This document shows, piece after piece, positions 23,797 to 33,086 of a stretch of DNA of 36,803 bases (position 1 is the stretch's first letter; every line of letters begins with the position of its first letter). A program made the translations under genes and the position numbers. The notes below the pieces were generated by a model. It made no database searches and was not told where the DNA came from. It saw only the letters and a program-made list of their open reading frames with translations. Source of the DNA: RGIG9115 sp045648165. Lineage in GTDB: Bacteria; Bacillota; Clostridia; UBA1381. The stretch spans positions 1 through 36,803 of the forward strand of contig JAZRNL010000013.1 in NCBI GenBank assembly GCA_045648165.1, given 5' to 3'.

Positions 23797-25395
23797 TTAT
23801 ACATTATAGAGTCTGTCAAGTATTACTGATACCTGCGCTCTTGTTGCATTCTGAGTAGGTGCGAACACACCGTCTGTTACGCCGTTGATAACACCTGCTG
23901 CTGCAAGATCCATAACTGCGTTGTATGCATAGTCTGAAATCTCACCTTCATCTGCAAAGCTTACATACTGAGTTTCTGAAATCTCAAGACCGTATGCTTC
24001 ACAAGCACGAATAATCATTGTAACGAGATCCTGACGTGTTATGTTCATTCCAACACCGAACTCTGTATCAGATACACCCTTAACAATTCCAAGCTCATAA
24101 GCTGTGTTTACGTATGGAGCGTACCATGCACCGCCGTCAACATCTGAGAGCGAGCCGCTTGTAGCTGATGGCTCAATGCTGAATGAAAGAAGAAGCATTT
24201 TTACAAACTGCTCTCTTGTTACGTTACCGTTGGGATTGAATGTTCCGTCACCCATACCGTTAACAACACCGCGGTCAACAAGGTTCAAAATGCTTTCTTC
24301 TGCCCAGGGAGCCTGGTCAAGGTCATTAAATCCTTCATCTTCAACCTTGGGACCCTGTGTGGTAGGAACGGACATACCGCCGCCGAAGCCGCCGCCACCG
24401 CCGCCACCGCCGGGGCCTTCCGGACGTGAAGGATTACCATTAGTGCCTGAGCCGGGATTGTTTGCTGCCTTTTTAAGGTCAGCTACAACTTTGTTGAATG
24501 CATCGATGAATGAGGGCATATCATCATATATTACACCCACCAGTTCTTTATTAACATTCATATAACCATATTTTTCATAAGCTGCAGCAAAATCAAGCTT
24601 CTGGCGACCGTATGTACCGAGAACATTTACATCATCTGCATATTTCTCAAGAATGGCTTTGAGGCTGTCAATAGTTGAAGTGTTAATTTCATCAACTGCC
24701 GCTGTCTGCCTTGTGTAGTAAGCAAGAGCTTTGTTGAAAAAGCTCTTGAAGCTCTTAGTATTGGATATATCAGAAAATGTATCAAATGTTACTATTGCAT
24801 TTTCAAGCTTCATTCTGATGATTGCAGTTGCGATATCTTTTTTCATATCTGCATACACTGCGCTTGATGTATCGAGGCCGAATACAAAATCGTATGCTTC
24901 AATAGCTTTGATAAGTTTGTCAATATCACTGGTGCTTACTTTAGCCTGCGCTTCTGCCTCTGTAGCTTCAGACGGAACATATATAATACTTCCATCAGCA
25001 TCGTTTGCATAGCTTTCAACGAGGAGGAAAGCTATATCATAACTTGCATTCTGCACAACGGGAAGTGAGAGCTCATATGCGCCGTTGTCGTCTGCTTCAA
25101 CATGCTGGAAATGCTTTTTATATTTAAGAAAATCTGCCTCAATTGTTGCATCACCTGAAAGAAGTGTAGCAACTTTCGCGTTAACTTGGGTATAAAAAGG
25201 CTTATCGGCAATCAAATCAACATTTACTTCTGTTGTTACATCACCGGGCTTTAGAATTGCAACAATAACTGTTGAATTAGGTGCGGTTTTTCCGCTTATT
25301 GTAATTGTATCGTTATCGATATCAATATCATATGCTGCAGATGCAGTAGTTGCAAGCATTGCAAGCATAAATAATAAAGTAATTATTTTTTTCAT
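23797..25395 (-). CDS. Secreted protein with three C-terminal S-layer homology (SLH) domains
   Basis: 532 residues. Signal peptide 1-20 (MKKIITLLFMLAMLATTASA), a small Ig-like segment beginning DTITISGKTAPNSTVIVAIL, a long helical middle (about 160-315), then a Pro/Gly hinge with GPGGGGGGGGFGGG. Three SLH domains follow (about 357-412, 415-472, 474-532), with motifs such as WAEESILNLVDRGVVNGMGD and AGVINGVTDGVFAPTQNATR. SLH domains bind pyruvylated secondary wall polymers, so the protein should be held on the cell wall. The ATG at 25395 follows AAAGGAAAG. It is 76 bases downstream of the giant jelly-roll/Ig gene and probably its operon partner. Confidence 0.95.
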   Translation of the reverse strand: MKKIITLLFMLAMLATTASAAYDIDIDNDTITISGKTAPNSTVIVAILKPGDVTTEVNVDLIADKPFYTQVNAKVATLLSGDATIEADFLKYKKHFQHVEADDNGAYELSLPVVQNASYDIAFLLVESYANDADGSIIYVPSEATEAEAQAKVSTSDIDKLIKAIEAYDFVFGLDTSSAVYADMKKDIATAIIRMKLENAIVTFDTFSDISNTKSFKSFFNKALAYYTRQTAAVDEINTSTIDSLKAILEKYADDVNVLGTYGRQKLDFAAAYEKYGYMNVNKELVGVIYDDMPSFIDAFNKVVADLKKAANNPGSGTNGNPSRPEGPGGGGGGGGFGGGMSVPTTQGPKVEDEGFNDLDQAPWAEESILNLVDRGVVNGMGDGTFNPNGNVTREQFVKMLLLSFSIEPSATSGSLSDVDGGAWYAPYVNTAYELGIVKGVSDTEFGVGMNITRQDLVTMIIRACEAYGLEISETQYVSFADEGEISDYAYNAVMDLAAAGVINGVTDGVFAPTQNATRAQVSVILDRLYNV

Positions 25396-25440
25396 TATAT
25401 AATCTTTCCTTTCGATGTATTCTTATCTGCTTTATTCTGT

Positions 25441-25463
25441 GAAGGGGAGGGTTACTCCCCTTC
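25441..25463. other. Intergenic hairpin between the jelly-roll/Ig giant and the SLH gene
   Basis: GAAGGGGAG (25441-25449), five bases, CTCCCCTTC (25455-25463). It lies just after the giant gene stop (25472). No T-run follows on the minus strand, so it is likely not a full terminator; it may stabilise or process the mRNA so that the two proteins are made in different amounts. Confidence 0.5.
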
Positions 25464-25471
25464 TACTTAAA

Positions 25472-28400
25472 TCATTCTGCCGCTTTTGGAGTAAAATCAA
25501 ATACTATCGGCTCAGAAGCCAATACAAGGCTCTTGTATGAATTAACCAGATAAAGTGTAAGTATCTTATTTTCAAGATCTATTCCATCGAAATTGTGTGT
25601 CAGGTCTATATTGCCGCCTGCTGCGAGCTCAGTCTCAGCATCAAATGAGCTTGTGCCTGAGTTAACAAGATTTCCCTCTGCATCATAAACTGTGTAGATG
25701 TACAAGGGCATTAATATGCTTGAAGATGAAGCGTTTACAACATTGATTGTCGCAGTTCTTACCTGATCGTGAGTAGCTGTTGCAGGATCAAGGGCTACGC
25801 CGCCTTCACCAAATACTTTAGCACCTGTTGTTGAAACTGCACTCTTTGTTGTGAATGCAATTTCGTCTGTTACCTTTCTGCCAAGGTAATCCATAACATC
25901 TGTTGCTACAACCTTATAAACAGATCCGTTTTCAAGCTCATTCAAGTATACTATAATTGAGCCGTTACCGAATGCCATTTCAACATTTTTAACAATAGCC
26001 TCTGTTACATCCTCACTACCCTTGAATACCCTGATTGCGCTATTAACATCAAAGTCACTTGCAAGTGCTTCGGAGTATTCAAGAACAATCTTTCCTACGT
26101 TGATATCTACATCTACGTCACCGGCTTTAGGTGTTGCTTTTACAATACTAAGCTCTTCTGCAGGTATCTCTATTATCTGATAGTTATCAATATAAACGTC
26201 TACGCCGCTTATCTTAACACCCATATGGAATCCCTGGTTGGTAGGTGTTGCAACAGTTGCATCTGCATTCTTAACGATTTCAATCACTGCTGTAACCTTA
26301 GTCCACTGGTCATTTGTAATCTTAGAATTATTTGAAGAAATTTGACTAATGTTGATCAAGTTGGTGCTTACGCTTGCACGGCTTGTGTCTATAGATGCAC
26401 CAACTGTTTCACCGGGGTTAACAGTTCTTGCAAAGTATGAGAGCTGATACCGTTTGCCGATTTCAAGTTTCTGGCCTACGTTAATCAAACGATATGACAT
26501 TTCATTTGTATCGCCGTTTGCTTCAATTTTAAGCATCTGTGAACCTTCATAAGGAGCGATACCGTTTTCTTCTCCGACAACTGTATAAATTTCACTGCCG
26601 TTAAGCTGAGTGTTACCATATACTCCGCCGCTGTAACCTGTGAATACGCCGAGAGGTGAAAGCTCAAATCCGTGGTTTGAACCGGCAAGTAAGTTCTTAT
26701 CAGACTCAAGATCTCCTGAGTATGTTTTAAATGTGATTTCCTTTGAAAGGTCACGTCCGTATTCATCAGCAATTCCGGTTACTGAAACAGTATACTCTGT
26801 ACTGAGCTCAATGTTTGCAAATCTTACTTCATAAACTGTGTCTGAAACCTTAACCACTTCAACCACTTCGGGAACTAATTCTAATCCGCCTGTGATTGCA
26901 ACATTTTTTGCAGTAAACTCAAGAGGTGCAGTTGTGAATGTGTAGTTTACAACACCTGTAACCGCAGCAGTTTCGCCATCTGCAGGAGTTGTAACTGTGT
27001 TGATTTCAGGGATATATTCCTTAAATACAAGCTTATCAACATATACTGCTGAAGTGCCGGCAACTTTTATACCGATAGTAATACCCTTGTTATCGATACC
27101 TGCCGGGTTTTCAACCATATCAACAATATATGAGAGACACTGCCAGTTTCTGTCAATTGCAGTTGTAGTTGTATTCTTCGGATTAGCAGGCACTACTGTG
27201 CTGTCATTTATTGCAGCTACATATACATCTGCCATATCAGTTGTTCCAATACCGTTTTCGTCGTCTGCAGTTCTGATATAGAATGATACCAGGTATCTTC
27301 TTCCTGCCTCAACTGCGTTCTCTGTACCGCTTCCGATTCCGCCAATATAAGCTATAGCATTTGAGCCTCTATCTGAAATCTTAAGTATCTTATCACCATG
27401 AGGCGCTTCTGTGGGCACATCTGATGCACTTACTACTTCAAAGGTCTGTGTACCGCTTTTGGCGAGGAATGATGCGTCTTCGTTTTCAAAGCTGAAGTCA
27501 AAGCTCTTATCTTCAACCATGTTTGAAGACATTGTTGTTGTAAATACTATAGGTTCAGCTACAAGTGACTGACCGTACACGTCTAATACATTTACAAACT
27601 CAATTGTGTACTTTGTAGCAATCTTTAAGCCTTTAAGAATGATATTATATTCACACTCGTTGAGCTTTGCTACAGAAATTCCTGATGTAACAGTTTTGCC
27701 TTCTTCGTCTTTGATAACAAGAGTATTGGTATCAAAATTGTAAGGCTCATTGCTGAACTTAACAGCAATTTCTGTGTCTGTATCAAGCTCTGTTGCACCG
27801 CTTGCCGGTGTGTGTGTTACAGTCATATCGCGGATATATTCTTTGATAACAATATCCTTAATTAAGATATCACTGCCATTACCGGGAAGCTTAATACCTA
27901 TATGTGTTCTTCCGATTTGTTCTTCATCAGCTGCTCCGGATTTTACAACTGTTCCGGCAACAACAAATGTCTGCCATTCGTCGGTGATATTTTCGCCGGA
28001 TAAAACCACATAATCTTTACCATGTACACCGGCCTCACCTTCAACTGAAAGTGAAATTCCGCCGGTTCTGTTAACCCCTTCTTCTGCAGGCTCTGCATAT
28101 TTTGCTTTAACCTCAAAGCTATATGAAAGGCCGTTCTTAAATCCGGGAAGGTTTGCAAACCTTACAATAGTGTCGCTACCTAATTCAGCCAATATTGCAC
28201 CGGAAATGGTCCATATTCCGGTTTCTGCATCATAGTTTTGTACAGCGCCTTTTCCTTTGTAATATTCCATAGCTGTTTTACCTGCTACCAAATTATTATC
28301 GGGAACTACAGGCTCTGCACCCATTGTAAACTCTGTTGTGAAACCGTCAACAAACTGACCGTAAGTATCGTAAACTCTCTTGAGAGTTACAACATGCTTC

Positions 28401-31400
28401 TGACCATATTTTGTATCTGCAAATGTTACTTTATATTCTGTGTCAGAAATCTTTTCAAATCCGCTTACAATTGCATCTGAAATTTCAATGTATTCTGCAT
28501 TAAATTCTGCAGGAGCATTTGAAAATGCAAAGTTCATTACAGCCGTTCTTACATCAGTTGCTCCGTTTGCAGGGTCTGCTTTGATCTTGAATTCAGGAAT
28601 AACTTCTTCTATATTGAAGTAGTCGAAGTATACTTCAGATACTCCTGAAACCTTTGTTCCTATGCTGATAGCTGCGTAGTTAAGAGCTTCATCTGTTGAA
28701 CAAATTCTGAATTTTCCGGTTACCTTTGTCCATCCTGTACTGTCGATGGTGGTTTCAGACTGCTCAACTTCTTCGAAGTATATACCTTCAGTTTCTGATG
28801 AGAATACTACTGAAGCTGCTCCTGTTACAACTTCGCCATCGTCGTAAGGTGTTCTTGCATAGTATGAGAACTCATATTCCTTTCCAACTTCGAGTTTTGA
28901 AGCACTATCAGCGCCGATTGCGAAGTAAACTCCGCCGTCGCCCTCAATACCTGTAGCCTTAACATATTTTGAGCCATCATATACCTTCGGTCCGTCTTCA
29001 GTTCTTTCAACTGCCTGGGCTGTAATAGTACCCTTAGTTGTAGGAGCATCGCCGGTTTCAAAGCTATAGTCAAAACCATTTTCCTTCAAAACGTTATATA
29101 CAAGTGTTGTTGTGAAGCTTGCACTGTACTCTGCAGGGCTTCCGTAAATATCGTACACTCCTGCAAGGCTAAGATTGTATGCAGTGCCAAGCTTAAGATC
29201 TTTGAATAAAACTGTATAAACAGTTTTATCTTCAGGATCAGGAATTAACTCTATCTTACCTGTTACCTTTTCGCCCTCTTCCTTAAGAACAAGATGTCTG
29301 TCTGCCTTAAGCTTGAAGGGTTCATTTGAGAAATCAAGGGTAATCTTTGCATCGGGTCTGATGCCTGTTGCACCATTTTCAATACCATCAACTGCAACCG
29401 TCATATCACCCATGTTTCTTTTGATAACGATGTCTTTAATCTCAACATCGTAATTCTTACTGGGAAGCTTAACACCAATATGGATAGCTCCAATCTTATC
29501 GTCATCTTTTGCACCAGCTACACCTGATTTTGTAGTAGCCTTAAATGTAAAGGTCTTCCACTCATCAGTTATGTCTCCGCCTGATACATAATCTCCGCTA
29601 CCACCGGCACCGGCTGAACCTTCAACACTGATATTGGGAACTCCTGTTCTTACAACGCCTTCTTCAGCGGGAGCTGCATATCTTAACTGAACTTCTACAT
29701 CGTATTCTGCATTGTGTAAGAAGCTTCCAACGCTTGTAAATCTTACAACACTACTTTTAGTGTTAACTAACTCTTCTGCAGTTGCAGTCCAAACTTTTGT
29801 TTCTGCATCGTAAACTACATCATTATTTGTTGTGTAATACTTAAGGTTTGTATTGTTAGCTACAATGTTCGGCAAAGGTGCCGGCATCTCTTCAGATGCG
29901 AGGAATGTAAGAGTTGATACTGCAGGATTTGTATACATATCCTGAACATTTACAAGACTTACTTCGTAATTCTGACCATACACAAGACTGCCTGCAGGGA
30001 ATGTAACTGTATAAGTTTTGTCGTCAACCTTTGCAACTGTGAAATCAGGAACCTGAACTTCAGAATTTACAAGAGGCTCTGCAAGACTTACAGAAACATT
30101 TTCTTTGCTCATCTTATAGGGCATATGCGAGAAGCTATATGTAATAGTTCCGCCATCTATTGCATCAAGAATTCCGCCGTTCTCGACTGAAGTTGTAACA
30201 GTCATCTCACCGGCAGTACGCTTTGCAGATAAGCCCTTAATTTCAATATCGTAACCATTTCGGGGAAGCTCAACACCAATATGGATAGCTCCAATCCTAT
30301 CGCCATCTTTTGCACCAGCTACACCTGATGTTGTAGTAGCTCTGAATTTAAAGGTCTTCCACTCGTCAGTTATATCGCCGCCTGATACATAATATCCGCT
30401 ACCACCAGCACCGGCTGAACCTTCAACACTGATATTGGGAACTCCTTTTCTTACAACGCCTTCTTCAGCGGGAGCTGCATATCTTAACTGAACTTCTACA
30501 TCGTATTCTGCATTGTGTAAGAAAGTATTAACATGTACAAATCTTACTTTACCTGAAGCCTGTCTCAATACGTCTGCTTTTGCAGTCCATACGCCGGTTT
30601 CTGAGTTATAGTCTTGTACCGGTCCTTTTCCATTATAATACTCAAGACCTGTTCTGCCTTCCAACACGTTAGGCTGATTATCAGGTAACGGCTGGGGTTC
30701 GGGACCAGGCTCGGGTGTAGGTTCTGGTGTAGTCCCGGGTGTGGGTCCGGGTGTGGGATTAGGATTTACGCCAGGGCCGGGATCAGGAGTAACTGTCTGT
30801 TCTTCCGTTGTGAAATCAACTGAAGCTGCAGCAGTCTGGCCATACTCGTCTTTAACATCTACAAGTGATACGTTATATGATGTGCCGCTTGCAAGGCTTA
30901 CGAGCTTAACAGTGTATTCTGTGTCGCTTACCTTTGTAATATCATTAGCAGCAACCGCACCGCCGTTTGTAACTGCAAAGTTTGCAGCAACGAGTTCTGC
31001 CTTTGGAGCTCTGTTAAACGTAAATGTTGCTACCGCATTGTCAAGCGCAACATCTGTTGTTACATCCATTGCAGCTGTAGCTGTGAATGCAGGGATTTCA
31101 TAAACCTTGAAGTTTCTTACAAGCAAACCATCTCCGCCGGCGTCTCTGACGTCGAATCCGAGATGTGCTCTACCCCGTGCATGATCTGTAGCAGCAGTCT
31201 GGTTAGCTACCATAAGGTAACCAACTTTAGTCCAGTTAGAAACTGCCACATTAAAGCCTTCATTTGCAGAGAGTGTTATGGATGTATCTGAGTGTCCTAT
31301 TACAGGTTTGTACACTAAAGGACTAGTTTCGTTTCCTCCAGTTGCATCCTTTACTTCAGCTGTTACATAGTAGTTTCCTACTAACTTGTGATAAATGCTA

Positions 31401-32509
31401 ATTTTACCAAATGTATAACGGTTATGTTGGTCTCTGTTATTACCGGGTATTGAATAAATTCCGTCAACTGCAGTAAGCTCTATTTTGGTTGAACTAGAAT
31501 GAGTACTTCCTGCATCATACGTGAATGTACAGGTTGCATCTATAGGATTATCCTCGGGATTCTGAGTAGGTGCCTGAGTAGGTGCCTGAGTAGGTGCCTG
31601 GGTAGGTGCCTGAGTAGGTACCGGATCAGCCGGCTCTTCTTCGGTTGTTATTGTGTATGTAGGAACAGATGCATTAGTTACACCTGTTGTAACTGTAACT
31701 GTATACTGAGTGGAATATTTAAGACATTCGTATCCGATTTTCCACTGTCCGTCCCCATAGCTTACATCTGTAGCTGTAACTTCATTAGTTCCGTCAGAGA
31801 ATTTGATGTTACCTGCTGTGAGAGCGAGCTCCTGAGGGCCTGAAAGCGTGAGTGTACCAGAAATAGCCACATCTGTTGCACTGTCTTCCGCGAGTGTGAG
31901 CTTATAAACTCTGTAGTTATCAATGTATACATCAAAAGGTTTTCTCTGGCTGTTTGAAACTACCTGAAATCGAGCCTCTACGTTAGCATTTGCATTTGTG
32001 TTCTGAACAACACCTTGCATAGTACTCCATTTGGTGGAGGTTAATGTTGCACCTGCCCACAAAGGACTACTTGTGTCTGTTCTGAGCACAGAAGAGCTAG
32101 TAATATTAACACCTTCTGCGGCTTTAGCATCTACAGCAACGTAGTAATAACCTAAACCAGGATTAACTGCAACGCCGACAATAGGCTGAACTGATGAGTA
32201 GATAATGTTTCCATCACCATCTTTACCTGTTTTAGGCTCAGCTTCATATGTAACCTTAATGGCTTTATCGCCGTCTACTTCAACGATTTCCCATGAATGA
32301 TCGCCGACATCAACATTACGAGCTATAATGTTATCTGAAGGATCTTTCTTTTCGATTGTATATGAATAGCCGACGTCGAATGATTCCATATCACCTCCAA
32401 CAACAAGATTTGTCAGTTCTGCGGCATTTACAGCAACCGGTAAAACGATTGTAGATGCAATCATTGAGAATGCAATAATAAATGCAAGCAGCTTAGAAGT
32501 TTTTTTCAT
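25472..32509 (-). CDS. Giant secreted jelly-roll / Ig-like (Big_5, SbsA-type) repeat protein
   Basis: 2345 residues from ATG 32509 (AAGGAGTGG upstream; MKKTSKLLAFIIAFSMIAS signal peptide). An in-frame TTG at 32587 is rejected. Carbohydrate-binding-module-like jelly rolls of 140-170 residues alternate with Ig-like domains of about 100, with eight pairs visible. The Ig motif is a TITYSFSHMP-like strand followed by YEVSLVNVQDxYG. The jelly rolls are of two sorts: one with a LEYYxGKG or LKYY start and a YDVEVQLRYAAPAEEGV strand, the other starting with a SFETGD-like segment. Linkers are PTQAP x5 (about 296-316) and a P/G/E stretch (about 574-610). The C-terminal 120 residues form a different beta-domain. 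It has no own wall anchor; the next gene carries SLH domains. The ligand is probably a polysaccharide, by domain type only. Confidence 0.93.
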   Translation of the reverse strand: MKKTSKLLAFIIAFSMIASTIVLPVAVNAAELTNLVVGGDMESFDVGYSYTIEKKDPSDNIIARNVDVGDHSWEIVEVDGDKAIKVTYEAEPKTGKDGDGNIIYSSVQPIVGVAVNPGLGYYYVAVDAKAAEGVNITSSSVLRTDTSSPLWAGATLTSTKWSTMQGVVQNTNANANVEARFQVVSNSQRKPFDVYIDNYRVYKLTLAEDSATDVAISGTLTLSGPQELALTAGNIKFSDGTNEVTATDVSYGDGQWKIGYECLKYSTQYTVTVTTGVTNASVPTYTITTEEEPADPVPTQAPTQAPTQAPTQAPTQNPEDNPIDATCTFTYDAGSTHSSSTKIELTAVDGIYSIPGNNRDQHNRYTFGKISIYHKLVGNYYVTAEVKDATGGNETSPLVYKPVIGHSDTSITLSANEGFNVAVSNWTKVGYLMVANQTAATDHARGRAHLGFDVRDAGGDGLLVRNFKVYEIPAFTATAAMDVTTDVALDNAVATFTFNRAPKAELVAANFAVTNGGAVAANDITKVSDTEYTVKLVSLASGTSYNVSLVDVKDEYGQTAAASVDFTTEEQTVTPDPGPGVNPNPTPGPTPGTTPEPTPEPGPEPQPLPDNQPNVLEGRTGLEYYNGKGPVQDYNSETGVWTAKADVLRQASGKVRFVHVNTFLHNAEYDVEVQLRYAAPAEEGVVRKGVPNISVEGSAGAGGSGYYVSGGDITDEWKTFKFRATTTSGVAGAKDGDRIGAIHIGVELPRNGYDIEIKGLSAKRTAGEMTVTTSVENGGILDAIDGGTITYSFSHMPYKMSKENVSVSLAEPLVNSEVQVPDFTVAKVDDKTYTVTFPAGSLVYGQNYEVSLVNVQDMYTNPAVSTLTFLASEEMPAPLPNIVANNTNLKYYTTNNDVVYDAETKVWTATAEELVNTKSSVVRFTSVGSFLHNAEYDVEVQLRYAAPAEEGVVRTGVPNISVEGSAGAGGSGDYVSGGDITDEWKTFTFKATTKSGVAGAKDDDKIGAIHIGVKLPSKNYDVEIKDIVIKRNMGDMTVAVDGIENGATGIRPDAKITLDFSNEPFKLKADRHLVLKEEGEKVTGKIELIPDPEDKTVYTVLFKDLKLGTAYNLSLAGVYDIYGSPAEYSASFTTTLVYNVLKENGFDYSFETGDAPTTKGTITAQAVERTEDGPKVYDGSKYVKATGIEGDGGVYFAIGADSASKLEVGKEYEFSYYARTPYDDGEVVTGAASVVFSSETEGIYFEEVEQSETTIDSTGWTKVTGKFRICSTDEALNYAAISIGTKVSGVSEVYFDYFNIEEVIPEFKIKADPANGATDVRTAVMNFAFSNAPAEFNAEYIEISDAIVSGFEKISDTEYKVTFADTKYGQKHVVTLKRVYDTYGQFVDGFTTEFTMGAEPVVPDNNLVAGKTAMEYYKGKGAVQNYDAETGIWTISGAILAELGSDTIVRFANLPGFKNGLSYSFEVKAKYAEPAEEGVNRTGGISLSVEGEAGVHGKDYVVLSGENITDEWQTFVVAGTVVKSGAADEEQIGRTHIGIKLPGNGSDILIKDIVIKEYIRDMTVTHTPASGATELDTDTEIAVKFSNEPYNFDTNTLVIKDEEGKTVTSGISVAKLNECEYNIILKGLKIATKYTIEFVNVLDVYGQSLVAEPIVFTTTMSSNMVEDKSFDFSFENEDASFLAKSGTQTFEVVSASDVPTEAPHGDKILKISDRGSNAIAYIGGIGSGTENAVEAGRRYLVSFYIRTADDENGIGTTDMADVYVAAINDSTVVPANPKNTTTTAIDRNWQCLSYIVDMVENPAGIDNKGITIGIKVAGTSAVYVDKLVFKEYIPEINTVTTPADGETAAVTGVVNYTFTTAPLEFTAKNVAITGGLELVPEVVEVVKVSDTVYEVRFANIELSTEYTVSVTGIADEYGRDLSKEITFKTYSGDLESDKNLLAGSNHGFELSPLGVFTGYSGGVYGNTQLNGSEIYTVVGEENGIAPYEGSQMLKIEANGDTNEMSYRLINVGQKLEIGKRYQLSYFARTVNPGETVGASIDTSRASVSTNLINISQISSNNSKITNDQWTKVTAVIEIVKNADATVATPTNQGFHMGVKISGVDVYIDNYQIIEIPAEELSIVKATPKAGDVDVDINVGKIVLEYSEALASDFDVNSAIRVFKGSEDVTEAIVKNVEMAFGNGSIIVYLNELENGSVYKVVATDVMDYLGRKVTDEIAFTTKSAVSTTGAKVFGEGGVALDPATATHDQVRTATINVVNASSSSILMPLYIYTVYDAEGNLVNSGTSSFDAETELAAGGNIDLTHNFDGIDLENKILTLYLVNSYKSLVLASEPIVFDFTPKAAE
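29462..29722 (-). repeat. Near-identical internal duplication, copy 2 (copy 1 at 30263-30523)
   Basis: The 261-bp segment matches 30263-30523 with a constant 801-bp offset and about 14 differences by eye, near 95% identity. It encodes the YDVEVQLRYAAPAEEGV part of a jelly-roll domain. Flanking Ig-like sequence is much more diverged, so this looks like a recent conversion or duplication within the gene. Confidence 0.85.
30263..30523 (-). repeat. Near-identical internal duplication, copy 1
   Basis: Partner of 29462-29722; same frame, no gaps. Most differences are synonymous or conservative in the proteins (for instance RKGVPN against RTGVPN). Confidence 0.85.
31563..31622 (-). repeat. Five tandem 12-bp units coding the PTQAP linker
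   Basis: TGAGTAGGTGCC on the plus strand is repeated five times (units 4 and 5 each with one changed base), encoding a repeating four-residue PTQA linker. Being a multiple of three, changes in copy number would alter linker length without a frameshift. Confidence 0.9.
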
Positions 32510-32714
32510 AAAGTTACCACTCCTTAAATGTTTTCGCACCGCCGTTTTTTTAGAGCCGAAAGCGACCGGCAATGCAGTATGCCGCAACGACCTTTTTAAG
32601 ACCTTGACAGGAAATAAATTCCCTCAGTCTTATAAAAATTTACTGAAGTTAAAACATTTATATTAACTGCCCCAGGCAGAATATTTTTAAACAATGCAAA
32701 CTCCTCGTATCGTA
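32510..32714 (-). other. Long 5' leader of the jelly-roll/Ig giant gene
   Basis: About 205 bases lie between the predicted transcription start and the ATG. It has local hairpins: CTGCC/GGCAG near 32668-32679, a GGAA/TTCC hairpin inside AAGAC/GTCTT around 32600-32633, and CCG/CGG near 32560. It ends with AAGGAGTGG. I do not recognise a known riboswitch. The other gene-free bases (32760-33062) are described under the promoter and repeat entries. Confidence 0.4.
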
Positions 32715-32720
32715 CGTATT

Positions 32721-32749
32721 ATTGTACCATAAAAACGCACCTCAAACAA
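32721..32749 (-). promoter_or_regulatory. Promoter of the jelly-roll/Ig giant and SLH operon
   Basis: Minus strand TTGTTT (32744-32749), 17 bases, TACAAT (32721-32726). The match is fair. Confidence 0.55.
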
Positions 32750-32925
32750 TCATCTTTTTTGACTTCCAAGGTGTATTTTTTGACAATAATTTTACAATGT
32801 GATTACACGAAAAAATCCATAGTAACCCACCTTGTAATTATAATAACATTTTTTAAAGCATTTTTCAACCATTATTTTGCCCAAAAAACATTGCACCTTT
32901 TGGGTAAAAACAGACTAATAAAATT

Positions 32926-33061
32926 GCAGAGTGACATTTATCTCTCTGCATTTACACAATTTTTTTTGCGATATACTCGCTTTTTCACGTTCCGAAGGAC
33001 ATATCGCAATATATCGCATCCCCATGGATATATCGCAAATTCCGTGAGGATTTTATATCGC
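32926..33061. repeat. Gene-free block with ATATCGC motifs between 12-bp direct repeats
   Basis: AGAGTGACATTT occurs at 32928-32939 and again at 33065-33076, each inside a hairpin (GCAGAG/CTCTGC at 32926-32931/32944-32949; GAAGAGTGAC/GTCACTCTTC at 33063-33072/33077-33086). Between them ATATCGC occurs four times (33001, 33011, 33030, 33055) and inverted once (GCGATAT, 32968). The repeats can pair with the inverted copy. There is no coding sense; it is probably a small palindromic repeat element. Confidence 0.55.
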
Positions 33062-33062
33062 T

Positions 33063-33086
33063 GAAGAGTGACATTTGTCACTCTTC
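33063..33086 (-). terminator. Hairpin over the galE stop codon
   Basis: Perfect 10-bp stem (33063-33072 with 33077-33086) that includes the galE stop (33078-33080) and last codons. No T-run follows on the minus strand, so it may be a weak terminator or the end of the neighbouring repeat block. The unusual placement is worth noting. Confidence 0.45.

Noticed and set aside
32510..32587. A 26-residue N-terminal extension of the jelly-roll/Ig giant from an in-frame TTG
   Set aside because: The ATG at 32509 has AAGGAGTGG upstream and begins a typical signal peptide; the extension would put charged residues before it.
32640..32668. GTTAA...TTAAC near 32647-32667 as a Rex operator
   Set aside because: The spacing between half-sites is far longer than the four bases of the known Rex site and the outer TTG/CAA are missing.
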